Positions 34,833-45,135 of a stretch of DNA of 64,000 nt are shown piece after piece (the stretch's first letter is position 1; each line of letters opens with the position of its first letter). The notes beneath the pieces were generated by a model that saw nothing but the letters and a program-made list of their open reading frames with translations, did not search any database and was not told where the DNA came from. Source of the DNA: Gadus chalcogrammus (lineage: Eukaryota > Chordata > Actinopteri > Gadiformes > Gadidae); the NCBI RefSeq assembly GCF_026213295.1, contig NC_079428.1:8354872-8418871 (forward strand), in the 5' to 3' direction. Both the position numbers and the translations under genes were made by a program.

Positions 34833-35886
34833 GTAAGGCGGAGAAGCACCTCCTTAATCAACAACATGTATTTTCTTTTCACACATTCAGGTGTTAGGAC
34901 TCTCTTGAAAACAGCAGATGAAAGCCATTACCCGTTGTAATGTCTTTTGATGTGTTTACGACCCTTTTTTTATGATTTCTTATTTCCCTTCTTTTCTTCT
35001 CATCATCTCCCCCCTTTTTTTTCCCCTCTCTCCCTCATCATTAAGATAAACCAGCTACAACTCATTGTTATTTCTTTTCATTTGGCCTCAGCCTTATTGT
35101 TGTTATTTGTTTGTTTGGAGGCGCGCTATCACCTGATCACAGTCCTCCGGTGGGCTTTGCATCTCACCTGCCTCCGCGTTATTGATCGCAAACGCATCAT
35201 CTGTCGTTTGTTTTCCGCACGCCATTACCGCTCCTGTTTCTGTTTGGCTTTGTTTCTGGTTTTGTTTTCATTATTTTTTATATTACACTATCACAGCGCT
35301 TTCATCGTTTCTTGGAGAGGGTGAAAGGAGGTGGAGGAGCAGAAGGAGTAGGAGGAGGAGAAGGAAGAGGAGGAGGGAGGCAGGGCACATACCTCTATGA
35401 AGTCTAGGAAGTGTTGTCAGAGTGAACCAGGAGGCCATCAGTATGGGCTGTCCTTATGTGATCTTTTGACACATAAAGAAAACCAAACCAATTATTTTTA
35501 TTGCTTTTTCCTCCACCTCCAACTGTGATAATATTTGTGCATAAGCCCACATTGCCACAGGGGCCATACTAAAATGCATGTGTCTACACACATATATATA
35601 TATATATTTCAGGTACTTCCACCACCTCTGTGTTCTACTGATAAGTTGCAGGTGTTTTTCTTGCCAACCAGCTTTGTCCTGTACTTTTGGTCCATTCATT
35701 TGTTCTGCTGTGTGGCTCCCCCTGTGGTGTTCTGACTTATGGACGTGGTCTCTTTATGTCGGAGAGGCCGCAGCAGAGACCAGGGGGCTGATCACTACTG
35801 CCACCCAGAAACCCAGGGGATAGAAGGGGAGGCTGGGGGAAACGCTAGGACGTGATTAAAAGACCTGGGGGCTGAACTGCCAGCCG

Positions 35887-35977
35887 CAGACCCAGGGGAT
35901 AGAAGGGGAGGCTGGGGGGGAGAGGGGTCAGCATGGCCCCTCTCCCCCCCAGCCTCCCCTTCTATCCCCTGGGTCTG
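35887..35977. repeat. Perfect 41-bp inverted repeat, 9-bp spacer
   Basis: The left arm 35887-35927 begins CAGACCCAGGGGATAGAAGG and the right arm 35937-35977 is its exact complement, around the spacer TCAGCATGG. A further direct partial copy of the left arm lies at about 35811-35841 (ACCCAGGGGATAGAAGGGG). Capable of a long hairpin or cruciform. Confidence 0.95.
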
Positions 35978-35991
35978 GAGAGAGAGAGAGT

Positions 35992-35996
<5 letters not shown>

Positions 35997-36047
<51 letters not shown>

Positions 36048-36060
36048 TCCCTCTCCCTCT
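35997..36060. repeat. (CT)n plus (CCCTCT)n
   Basis: About 22 CT units grading into CCCTCT units, directly after the 41-bp inverted repeat. Confidence 0.93.
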
Positions 36061-36660
36061 CGGCCTGACATTGAAGGTACAATCGTCCGGTGGCCAGATT
36101 GGGGCCTTGGTGTGTATCTGATGGCATGTGACGGGGCCGCTGGCGGGGACTAATAGTGCTCATGCTCTGCTCCCAATCTGGGGCTCTTTCCCTCTCTGAT
36201 TTCATCAAGTTCATTCTTGTGCTCGCTTTGGCTCGCTCTCCTTTCTTCCCCTCCGCCCTCTCTTCCCAAGCTATTTAGTAATAGGCCGTTTTATGACTCC
36301 TCAACTTTCTTGTGGTGAACTTATGTTGTATATATATGTGTGTCTATATGTGTGCATTTGTCTATATGTGTGTGTGTATACGTCTGACTATATGTCTGAC
36401 TCTATGTGTTTGTGTGCGTATATGTGTTTCTTTTTGTGTGTGTCTATGTGCCTGTGTATATATGTTTCTATGTGTGTGACAATTTGTATATGTGTTTCGG
36501 TGTGTGTATGTCTATATGTGTCTTTGAAAACATGTGTCTGTGTTTAATTGTGTCTCTGTGTGTGTCTCTATATGTGTGTGTGTGTTTATGAGTCGATGTA
36601 TCCGTGTGTCTATGTGTGCGTCTGTTGATGAGTGTGTGTTATGTGAATGTGTGTGTGTAG

Positions 36661-36811
36661 GGTCTGAAGGTGATAGACCTCCAGATGCCGGACTTCCTGC
36701 GGGTCCTGGAGGGCGCGGTCCAGTCTGGAGCCCCTGTGCTGCTGCAGAACGTCCAGGAGGAGCTGGACCCCGCGCTGGCCCCCATCCTCAACAAGTCCCT
36801 CACACATGTTG
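36661..36811 (+). CDS. dnah2: DNAH2 exon 19 (AAA5)
   Basis: Residues 854-904, [51 protein letters not shown]. The [16 protein letters not shown] motif is AAA5. The acceptor is GTGTGTGTGTAG with no pyrimidine tract, upstream of which about 300 bases are GT-rich. Donor GTCAGT. The short intron after it (36812-37191) is CA-rich throughout its first 230 bases. Confidence 0.95.
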
Positions 36812-36821
36812 GTCAGTACTA

Positions 36822-36913
36822 ACACACACATACACATACATATACACACACACACGCACATGCGCACACAAACACAGAAACAGACACATACACTGACACA
36901 CACACACACATAC

Positions 36914-36959
<46 letters not shown>

Positions 36960-37047
36960 TACAAATACATAACATTCAAACACACACATGCACACACACA
37001 TCACATATACATAACGAACACACACACACACACAAATACATAACACA
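36822..37047. repeat. Degenerate (CA)n-rich tract
   Basis: Interrupted CA repeats with TACATA interruptions starting 11 bases after exon 19; the longest pure part is near 36919-36951. Confidence 0.85.
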
Positions 37048-37191
37048 CACCATGCACACTAATTGCTGATGCACGCATGTACATGATATGAAAAGGCGTT
37101 ATTAATGGCGTGTATGTGATGCATTTTTAGTGTCTAGAAAAGCGCTATCTCAATTCAATCAATTATTAATATTATTTGTGTGTCCCTCCAG

Positions 37192-37340
37192 GAGGGAGGA
37201 TGCTGCTGAAGCTGGGGGACAAGGAGGTGGAGTACAGCCCTGACTTCAGCTTCTACATCACCACCAAGCTGTCTAACCCCCACTACCCTCCCGAGATCTC
37301 CACCAAGACCACCATCGTCAACTTTGCAGTCAAGGAGCAG
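37192..37340 (+). CDS. dnah2: DNAH2 exon 20 (AAA5)
   Basis: Residues 904-953, GRMLLKLGDKEVEYSPDFSF, YITTKLSNPHYPPEISTKTT, IVNFAVKEQ. GDKE.EY...F.FYITTKLSNPHY is the most conserved AAA5 motif. Acceptor CCCTCCAG, donor GTCTGT. The intron (37341-37755) is GT-rich, densest at its 3' end. Confidence 0.96.
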
Positions 37341-37755
37341 GTCTGTGTGTGTTTGTGTGTGTGAGGGGGGGTTCTACTTTGACATAATCATTGTGTGTTA
37401 TCGTATGTCTTTGAACATGGTTGCATGTTTTGGTTCCGTGGTGTTTCTGTTTCTAACAATTTGTTTGTATACCTGTTTGTACCTGTTTGTATACATTTGT
37501 GAGTTTGTTACTGTGGATATTACCTTGTGTGATAATTTGCATGTGTGTGAGCATTCGTGCATGCGTCTGTTCCTGCTTGCGTGTGTGCGTGCGTGCGTGT
37601 GTAATTATTTCAGGATTTGGTTGTTTCCCTGCATTTCTACCTGTGTGTAGCTTATGTGATAATGTGTGTGTGTGTGTGTGTGTACATGTGTCCGTGCCTG
37701 TGCCTGTTTGTGTGTGTGTGTGTGTGTGCCTGTGTGTGTGTGTGTGTGTGTACAG

Positions 37756-37889
37756 GGTCTGGAGGCCCAGCTGCTGGGCATCGTGGTCCGTAAGGAGCGT
37801 CCAGACCTGGAGGAGCAAAAGGACTCCCTGGTCCTCAACATCGCCTCTGGCAAGAGGACACTGCAGGAGCTGGAGGATGAGATCCTCAG
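37756..37889 (+). CDS. dnah2: DNAH2 exon 21 (AAA5-AAA6 helix)
   Basis: Residues 954-998, GLEAQLLGIVVRKERPDLEE, QKDSLVLNIASGKRTLQELE, DEILR. This is the GLE.QLLG.VV..ERP.LE strut helix. The acceptor is again (GT)n-type, GTGTGTGTGTACAG. Donor GTAGGA. The intron (37890-38526) contains a GT-rich minisatellite. Confidence 0.95.
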
Positions 37890-38039
37890 GTAGGAACCCC
37901 CCCGTGAACACTACCGTACAGACTGCAGGGAGAGGGGAGCTCACTGGTGGGTGTTGGTCCAGGGGTGGGCCATACATGCAGTGTCTACCTTCATGCACGT
38001 GTCTTCTACGTTCATTTTTTTCTTTGTGTGATTGTCATA

Positions 38040-38515
38040 CGTGTGTGTGTGTGTGCGTGTATATGTGTGCGTGTGTGTGTGTCATGTTTGTATTCTTGCC
38101 TGTGTGTTTGTGTTTGTGTGTATCTTATGTGTGTGTTTCATGTTTGTCGTCTTGCCTGTGTGTGTGTGAGTGGGTTTGTGTGTGTGTGTGTGTTTGTGTG
38201 TCTTGTGTGTGTCATGTTTGTCTTCTTGCCTGTGTTGGTGTGTGTTTGGCATTTTTGTCTTCTTGCCTGTGTGTGTATGTGTGTGTGTTTATCTTTGTCC
38301 ATGTGGTCCTATGTGTGTGTGTCTTGTGTGTGTCATGTTTGTCGTCTTGCCTGTGGGTGTGTGAGTGTGTGTGTGTGTCATGTTTGTTTTCTTACCTGTG
38401 TGTGTGTGATTACGTGTGTGTGTGTCATGTGTGTCTTCTTGCCCCTGTGTGTGTGTGTGTGTGAGTGTGTGTTTATCTCTGTCCAATGTCCATGTGGTCC
38501 TATGTGTGTGTGTTG
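38040..38515. repeat. GT-rich minisatellite (CATGTTTGTCTTCTTGCCTG)
   Basis: At least six variants of CATGTTTGTCTTCTTGCCTG separated by 35-75 bases of (GT)n, filling most of intron 21 up to the exon 22 acceptor. Confidence 0.85.
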
Positions 38516-38526
38516 TGACCGTCCAG

Positions 38527-38671
38527 GCTCCTGAACGAGGCTACAGGCTCTCTCCTGGATGACGTCCAGCTGGTGAACACTCTGCAGACGTCCAAGGTGA
38601 CGGCCACCCGGGTGACAGAGCAGCTGGAGAGCAGTGAGCAGACCGAGATCAAGATCGACACCGCCAGAGAG
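38527..38671 (+). CDS. dnah2: DNAH2 exon 22
   Basis: Residues 998-1046, LLNEATGSLLDDVQLVNTLQ, TSKVTATRVTEQLESSEQTE, IKIDTAREG with the last Gly in exon 23. LLDD..L...L..SK..A..V.EQL is standard between AAA5 and AAA6. Acceptor GACCGTCCAG; donor GTAGAG embedded in a sequence (AGAGAGGTAGAGAGAGG) that the downstream minisatellite repeats many times. The 2.5-kb intron holds that minisatellite, an exon-like relic, a unique G-rich part 39980-40400 and a SINE-like copy. Confidence 0.95.
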
Positions 38672-39043
38672 GTAGAGAGAGGGGCCAGGTCACTGTAGAG
38701 ACAGGTGTGGTAGAGAGAGGTCTGGACACACTAGAGGGAGAGAGAGAGAGGTCCAGAGAGAGAGAGAGCGAGAGAGAGAGAGGGGGGCCTGGACACTGTA
38801 GAGACAGGTGTGGTAGAGAGAGGTCTGGACACACTAGAGGGAGAGAGAGAGAGGTCCAGAGAGGGAGAGAGAGAGAGGGGGGCCTGGACACTATAGAGAC
38901 AGGTGTGGTAGAGAGAGGTCTGCACACACTAGAGGGAGAGAGAGAGAGGTCCAGAGAGGGAGAGAGAGAGAGGGGGGCCTGGACACTGTAGAGACAGGTG
39001 TGGTAGAGAGAGGTCTGCACACACTAGAGGGAGAGAGAGAGGT

Positions 39044-39084
<41 letters not shown>

Positions 39085-39246
39085 CCTGGACACTGTAGGG
39101 ACAGGTGTGGTAGAGAGAGGTCTGGACACACTAGAGGGAGAGAGAGAGAGGTCCAGAGAGAGAGAGAGAGAGAGGGGGGCCTGGACACTATAGAGACAGG
39201 TGTGGTAGAGAGAGGTCTGCACACACTAGAGGGAGAGAGAGGGGTC

Positions 39247-39278
<32 letters not shown>

Positions 39279-39434
39279 CCTGGACACTGTAGGGACAGGT
39301 GTGGTAGAGAGAGGTCTGGACACACTAGAGGGAGAGAGAGAGAGGTCCAGAGAGAGAGAGAGAGGGGCCAGGTCACTGTAGAGACAGGTGTGGTAGAGAG
39401 AGGTCTGGACAGACTAGAGGGAGAGAGAGAGGTC

Positions 39435-39465
<31 letters not shown>

Positions 39466-39650
39466 CCTGGACACTGTAGGGACAGGTGTGGTAGAGAGAG
39501 GTCTGGACACACTAGAGGGAGAGAGAGAGAGGTCCAGAGAGAGAGAGAGAGAGGGGCCAGGTCACTGTAGAGACAGGTGTGGTAGAGAGAGGTCTGGACA
39601 CACTAGAGGGAGAGAGAGAGGTCCAGAGAGAGAGAGAGCGAGAGAGAGTC
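38672..39650. repeat. ~95-bp GA-rich minisatellite, about 10 copies
   Basis: Each unit contains CTGGACACTGTAGAGACAGG, TGTGGTAGAGAGAGGTCTGG and ACACACTAGAGGGAGAGAG followed by variable (GA)n and GGTCCAGAG. The TCTGG/TCTGC landmark lies at 38721, 38824, 38919, 39014, 39121, 39216, 39315, 39404, 39502 and 39593, so unit length varies 89-107 bp through the GA run. Confidence 0.95.
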
Positions 39651-39690
39651 CACCAAGGTCTCAGAACAGCTGGAGAGCGGCCGGAGAGGT
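39651..39690 (+). pseudogene. Exon-22-like relic at minisatellite end
   Basis: TCCACCAAGGTCTCAGAACA GCTGGAGAGCGGCC resembles exon 22 at 38591-38634; CAGAACAGCTGGAGAGC differs from the exon's CAGAGCAGCTGGAGAGC by one base. Translation STKVSEQLESG parallels SKVTATRVTEQLESSE. It suggests a duplicated piece of exon 22 flanking the repeat array. Confidence 0.5.
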
Positions 39691-40689
39691 CTGTGTAGAG
39701 AGATCGATAGAGGGAGGACTGCACATAGTAGAGAGAGAAAGGGGAATCTGGATGGGAATTCGGTCAAAGAGAGACACATATAGTTTGGAGAAACAAAAGT
39801 AAATAGGACTTTTTATACATTTTACTTTTACAGTTTTTGTTTAGTTTTTAGATTGTTCAAAATGCCCAGTTATCCACAGCTCAACACAATGGCATTGCTT
39901 TACTAATTGAGAGACGCTATGTTAACCCCATGATGTGCCTTTTTGACTCACCCACACCACGACATGCAATAAAGCGATAGTGTCCTTTTAGCGCAGTACC
40001 TCACAGGGGGCCCAATTGTTCAAAGTCGGTTCTGGGAAGATTAGAACGGGGTTGACGGAAAGGGCTGACGGGCAAGGAAAGTCTGGGGCAGTCTGGGAAA
40101 TAAAAAGTTTTGACCCGGGCCGAGAGAGGTTGCGGCTGGGGAGGGGAGAGACGGACTGGGGCGGTGGGGGGCTGTCAGCAGAATGGATGAGAACGGAAAG
40201 GTGAGAGTGAGAACGGGGGAGGGCGAGAGCCAGAGACAAAGAGACACGGAGAGGAAAGAAGAAGAGAGAGTGCAAAGGATGGGGCAATGGAACAGAATAG
40301 AGTGGGATAATAGTTGGCAAGGGAGCGAGGTGAGGCGAGGTGGGAGAATTAAAAATTGATAGGCTAAAATAGAGTTCATCTGGCCCATCCATCAAACTGG
40401 GGAGTGTGGGGGGGGGCACAACACCAGAGATCCAGACCCTCTCACACAGAGAGTTTTTTAGGACCGCTTTGACTCTTGCAACCGCTGATCAGAGAGGGAG
40501 CTGTTCTCTTTGCCGGGTGATGTAGGGCACATTCATCTATACAATAATTCCCTTTGCAGAAAGGTGACGCATAGCAGGGGTGTCACTGAACAGACAAGAT
40601 GTGCGACACGGCTGGATCTCACGATCTCTAGTGTTGAGCGGCTGCCAATTACTGCATTCTGTTGGATTTTGTTTTGTACGTGAACCTTA

Positions 40690-40890
40690 TTCAACCTCTG
40701 AAAGAAATGTGTGGTTGTGGTATCGTGGTCCGATTCCCAGCCAAAGGTTGTGGATCCTATTCCCAGGGTACACACACCACCTGTATGCAGTCTAGAGCAA
40801 GATGCCGTACCTCTGCCTACTCCTTATTGACATGTATCTGAATTCAGTGGAAGTTACTTTGTAAAAAAGTATCCTGAGTCTAAATGATTA
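40690..40890 (+). mobile_element. Diverged tRNA-SINE-like copy
   Basis: TGGTATCGTGGTCCGATTCC, AGGTTGTGGATCCTATTCCC (box-B-like), GAGCAAGATGCC and TGTATCTGAATTCAGTGG in the same order as the copy at 18640, ending in AAGTTACTTTGTAAAAAAGT. Confidence 0.45.
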
Positions 40891-41206
40891 ATAGTAAATA
40901 ATACCATGAGTGAAAAATCTTTATGCATAAACCTCCTTAGCATTTCATTGTAGCATAGCCATAGTCCCATATTGACAGCCTCATAGCATAATTGGCTAAG
41001 GTACTTTGGCAGATAGTGATTATGGAAGGTAGAAAGCACTATGATTGACTTAGGATACAGCCAATGAGGCACAGTGAATCAGCAGAATCAGGAGAGTAGA
41101 GTTAGGTTAGATATCACTATTTTGCCAAAACATGACTAAGGCAATCATAACATGAGGCCAAAGATATTTGTGTAACTCTCCGTCCCCCTTCTGTTTGTCC
41201 CCGTAG

Positions 41207-41406
41207 GGCTACCGTCCGTGTGCGCTGCGCGCCTCCATCCTGTTCTTCGTGCTGAACGACATGGGCTGCATCGACCCCATGTACCAGTTCTCCCTGGACG
41301 CCTACATAGACCTGTTCAACCTCAGCATGGAGAAGAGCCCCCGCAGCCACAAGCTGGAGGAGAGGATCTCCCACCTCAATGACTACCACACCTATGCCGT
41401 GTACAG
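41207..41406 (+). CDS. dnah2: DNAH2 exon 23
   Basis: Residues 1047-1113, GYRPCALRASILFFVLNDMG, CIDPMYQFSLDAYIDLFNLS, MEKSPRSHKLEERISHLNDY, HTYAVYR. R..ILFFVLNDM..IDPMYQFSL is universal in heavy chains. Acceptor CCCCGTAG, donor GTGGGG. The 312-bp intron carries a GT tract near its end. Confidence 0.96.
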
Positions 41407-41608
41407 GTGGGGACGTAACCTCCTAACTCTAGCCCTAACCACACCTATGCCGTATATATTTAGTTTAAAAACGTCAACCTAAGTTCATGGCTATACCTGG
41501 GTTGGCCAAGCTATGGCAGCTCTGTTAAAAGGGATCAGGGGTGGGTCTATGCTTCTCATTGTCTAGAGTGGACAATGGAAATCTGGGGCACAGAGGAATA
41601 TCTGTGTT

Positions 41609-41645
<37 letters not shown>

Positions 41646-41718
41646 CTGTGTGTGTGTGCGTGTGCGTGTGCGTGCGTGTGGGCGTGTGCGTGTGTGTTCG
41701 TGTTTGTGTGTGTTCCAG

Positions 41719-41845
41719 GTACACGTGCAGGGGACTGTTTGAGGTCCACAAGCTGCTGTTCAGCTTCCAGATGTGCACCAAGATCCTGGAGGTGACCGGG
41801 GCCCTCAACATGGACGAGTACAGCTTCTTCCTACGAGGGGGGCTG
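41719..41845 (+). CDS. dnah2: DNAH2 exon 24
   Basis: Residues 1113-1155, [58 protein letters not shown]....ln..ey.FFLRGG is the helix before AAA6. Acceptor TGTTCCAG, donor GTGAGA. The intron (41846-42601) begins CA-rich and ends in a long GT tract. Confidence 0.95.
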
Positions 41846-42438
41846 GTGAGAGGACACACACATAGAGATATGCACATATTATCATACACACACACACACT
41901 CACACACAAAACCAGAAAAAACACAGAGATACACATGTGTGTGTGTGTCTAACACACATAGACACACACACACACACATGAAAAGACACACATAACTAAA
42001 CACACACGCAGCTTCATTTAATTTGATATTCCCTTTTGGACACACACCCCCAGACACACACACACACACCCACACACACACAAAGATTCGTGCATCACAA
42101 ACCCCCACAGACACAGACACATACACACATGAATAGACACAGACGCACCTTGATTTCATTTCATTTTCACTTTTCGAAACTCTGAAGAGACATCCTTTGA
42201 ATTTTCTTAAGACCTGAAACTGTCAGAATATCCCACGAGGCATCCCTTTGTGAAAAACAAATTAGCATTGTAGCAAAACAACTTATTTGTTGCTGACACC
42301 CCTATAACAGTTACACAATCCCCTGTTTGTTCCTCAACATTTTTATAATCATATCAAAGTATGCCAACCCTAACAGATAGCGACGACGGAGGTCTTCACA
42401 ACTTCATATGTGAACTGGAGGCCAGATTTTGGAGTTGA

Positions 42439-42530
<92 letters not shown>

Positions 42531-42560
42531 GGTGTGGGGGTGTGTGTGTGGGGGTGTGTG
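42439..42560. repeat. (GT)n microsatellite
   Basis: About 45 GT units with GGGGTGT interruptions after 42528, 40-160 bases before the exon 25 acceptor. Confidence 0.95.
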
Positions 42561-42601
42561 CGTGTGTCTCTCCCACTGTATGTGTGTGTGTGTTTGGGCA
42601 G

Positions 42602-42788
42602 GTGCTGGACAAGGAGGGTCAGATGGACAATCCGTGCAGTAGCTGGCTGAGTGACTCTAACTGGGACAACATCACGGAGCTGGACCGCCTTCCCAGCTTC
42701 CGTGGCATCATGGCCTCCTTCGAGCAGCAATCCAGGGACTGGAACCTGTGGTTCACCAGCGCCCAACCTGAGAGTGCACCCCTCCCCG
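42602..42788 (+). CDS. dnah2: DNAH2 exon 25 (AAA6 entry)
   Basis: Residues 1156-1218, [79 protein letters not shown] and the DW..W......PE..PLPG link are conserved. Acceptor GTTTGGGCAG is purine-interrupted and preceded by GT-rich DNA; donor GTACAC. The intron (42789-43710) has CT and TTCTC tracts. Confidence 0.95.
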
Positions 42789-43327
42789 GTACACACACCC
42801 GGAACAATTTTTGTTTTGGTCACACACCTGGAATGCCCTTGTTTGGGGTCATGTTGCTTTTCTTTTCTTGTCTTTTGTTTAATAATATGTGTGGCAGTCT
42901 GAACAATGGCTGAGACTATAACAGAAAGCGCTTTGTGTTTGTGGGTGTGTGTGTGCGTGCATACCCCTGCCTCTGCATTTATTAACTTCCCAGTGTTAAC
43001 TTGAGTGTGACAGTGAAGAACAATGGGATCTTGGATTAAGAAACAATTCACCCACTGTGTGTGTGCGTGTCTCTGTGTGTGAGAGACGTGTATATTCCAA
43101 CCCCATCGATGATTAATATGTCTCTTCCTGACGTATATATATATGGATGTGTATATATACATATTCTGTGTGTGTGCATGTGTGCGTGAGGCAGGATATC
43201 TGCCGCTCAGCTCCTCTGCTTTACTCCAACAGTGGGGATTAGATTAGACAAAGTTCAAGCTCAATATGAATATGATCACAGGAGGATTTCTCCTGCTGCT
43301 GCCAGAGGGCTCCTTCTCTCTCCCTCT

Positions 43328-43329
<2 letters not shown>

Positions 43330-43371
<42 letters not shown>

Positions 43372-43409
43372 CTTCTCTTCTCTTCTCTTCTCTTCTCTTC
43401 TCTTCTCTT

Positions 43410-43456
<47 letters not shown>
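43330..43456. repeat. (CT)n - (TTCTC)n - (CT)n compound repeat
   Basis: CT units (43330-43367), about nine TTCTC pentamers (43372-43416), then about 20 CT units (43417-43456), all pyrimidine on the sense strand. Confidence 0.95.
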
Positions 43457-43458
<2 letters not shown>

Positions 43459-43710
43459 TCCTGAAACACCCCGCTGTGTGTATCCTAGTCAGTGTAATGA
43501 TGTCGGCCCTGTCATTCAGAACTGTACTTTTTACCATCCCTGAATTTAGGAATGGAAGAAAAACTTGTTTTTGGCCTTGCTGAATATGTCACTCTCTCCC
43601 TCTTTCTTTCTCTATCCATCTCATCCTACCTCCCTGTCTCCCTTTACCTCTCTCTCCCTCTGTCCCCCTCCCTCCCTCTACCTCCTCTCCCCTCTCCCTC
43701 CGCCCTGTAG

Positions 43711-43859
43711 GTGAGTGGGATGGCACTCTGAAGGAGCTCCAGCGGATGTTGGTGGTACGGTCCCTGCGTCAGGACCGCATCTCCTTCTGCGTCACCTCAT
43801 TCATCGTCAACAACCTGGGCTCCCGCTTCGTGGAGCCTCCGGCCCTCGATATGAAGGCT
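43711..43859 (+). CDS. dnah2: DNAH2 exon 26 (AAA6)
   Basis: Residues 1218-1267, EWDGTLKELQRMLVVRSLRQ, DRISFCVTSFIVNNLGSRFV, EPPALDMKA. LVVRSLRQDR...C...FI...LG..FVEPP is AAA6. Pyrimidine-rich acceptor CGCCCTGTAG; donor GTGAGT, strong. The 1.1-kb intron is strongly C/T-rich, with a (CT)n tract at 44250-44298, a GT tract and a CATCAC-rich segment before exon 27. Confidence 0.96.
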
Positions 43860-44249
43860 GTGAGTGCACCGGGGCTTTGGTTGTTAAGGCCCCTGTCTCT
43901 TTATGTTTCTCATTATGTCCATGTTCTCTATCCCTGTATATTCCTCCATCTCACCCTCTCTGCCTCCCTCTCCCTCTCTTATCTCAACCTCTCTCTTTTC
44001 TCTCATCTCTACCTCTCTGTTCTGAGTCCCGCGCTCTGTCGTTCTCCCTGCCTATTTATTTGTTCTCTATCTTTTCATCTCTCCCGTCTCTTTTTTCTAT
44101 GCATCCTCTTTCTCTTTCCCTTTATCCTTCCCTAATTGTTTTTTATCTTGCTCGCCGACATCTTCTCTTTCCCTCTCTCTCCTCTATATCTTCATCAATC
44201 TGTGTCCCTCGCTATCCAGCTCTTCCTCCACTATTTTCCATCTTTATCT

Positions 44250-44260
44250 CTCTCTCTCTC

Positions 44261-44298
<38 letters not shown>
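44250..44298. repeat. (CT)n microsatellite
   Basis: About 24 CT units with one CCC interruption on the sense strand of intron 26. Confidence 0.9.
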
Positions 44299-44433
44299 GC
44301 TACGTCTCTCTCTCCCAGGCTTCCTGTCAGCGGGAGGTCTCTCGCCCACACACTCAAACCATAAGCCTCTCTTTGATTGACTCTGACTACTAAAATTGGC
44401 TGCCAGGCCGAGCGTCTCTCTGTCTCTTCATTG

Positions 44434-44466
<33 letters not shown>

Positions 44467-44709
44467 CTTTGACAAAAGAGCCGCAGCCACCTTAAAGTTA
44501 AACACGTCTTGTTTAAGTTTCAGTCTTTTTTTGTGTGTTGTTACCATGGATCCGAGGAGCTCTGGTTCCGCCTGACGGCAGATGGCTCCCGAAGTCCCCT
44601 TCTCTCTCCCCTCTCCCCTCAGACGTGCGTCAAGTGTTGTCATCCCCACTTGTGTTGTTCCTCATCCCCCTTTTTAATTTAATATTTTTTCCCTTGTGTG
44701 TACTCCACC

Positions 44710-44945
44710 CAAATCATCATCATCCGCAACATTACCACCACTATCCCCCATTCGTCCTAACCATCATCATCACCACCCTTATCGTCATCATCATAACCAC
44801 CACCATCACCACTATCGTCAACACCACCTCGATCATGACCAACACCACCTCTACCACCAACATTCGTACAACTGCACCACCACCGCTACCAACACCCCCC
44901 TCGTCCCTACCACTTCCCCACCAACCCCTCCACCACCACCCTCTA
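44710..44945. repeat. CAC/CAT-rich degenerate triplet tract
   Basis: Mixed CATCAT, CACCAC and ACCACC triplets fill the 240 bases before the exon 27 acceptor. This explains the His/Pro/Thr-rich open frame here; it is not coding. Confidence 0.75.
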
Positions 44946-44951
44946 TTCCAG

Positions 44952-45135
44952 GTGATGGAGGACTCCACCCCCAGGAACCCCCTGATCTTCGTGCTGTCCC
45001 CCGGCGTCGACCCCACGGGGGCCCTCACCCAGCTGGCCGAGGCGTCTGACATGGGCAGCCGCTTCCACGCACTCTCCCTGGGCCAGGGCCAGGCGCCCAA
45101 CGCCAGGCGTATGATCCAGGAGGGGATCAAGCAAG
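44952..45135 (+). CDS. dnah2: DNAH2 exon 27 (AAA6)
   Basis: Residues 1268-1329, VMEDSTPRNPLIFVLSPGVD, PTGALTQLAEASDMGSRFHA, LSLGQGQAPNARRMIQEGIK, Q. PLIFVLSPGVDPT..L..LA and LSLGQGQ.P.A are AAA6 hallmarks. Acceptor CTATTCCAG, donor GTACCG. The 2.6-kb intron holds a LINE tail at 46060-46760 and an X-box-like motif at 47201; 46760-47190 and 47220-47740 are AT-rich and unassigned. Confidence 0.96.

Noticed and set aside
37487..38464. 325-codon Cys/Val-rich open frame
   Set aside because: It reads through (GT)n repeats of introns 20-21 out of the dynein frame; VCVCV runs are microsatellite translation.
38672..39650. CRISPR-like or coding tandem array
   Set aside because: Units are nearly identical throughout with variable GA length and no spacers; stops interrupt most frames.
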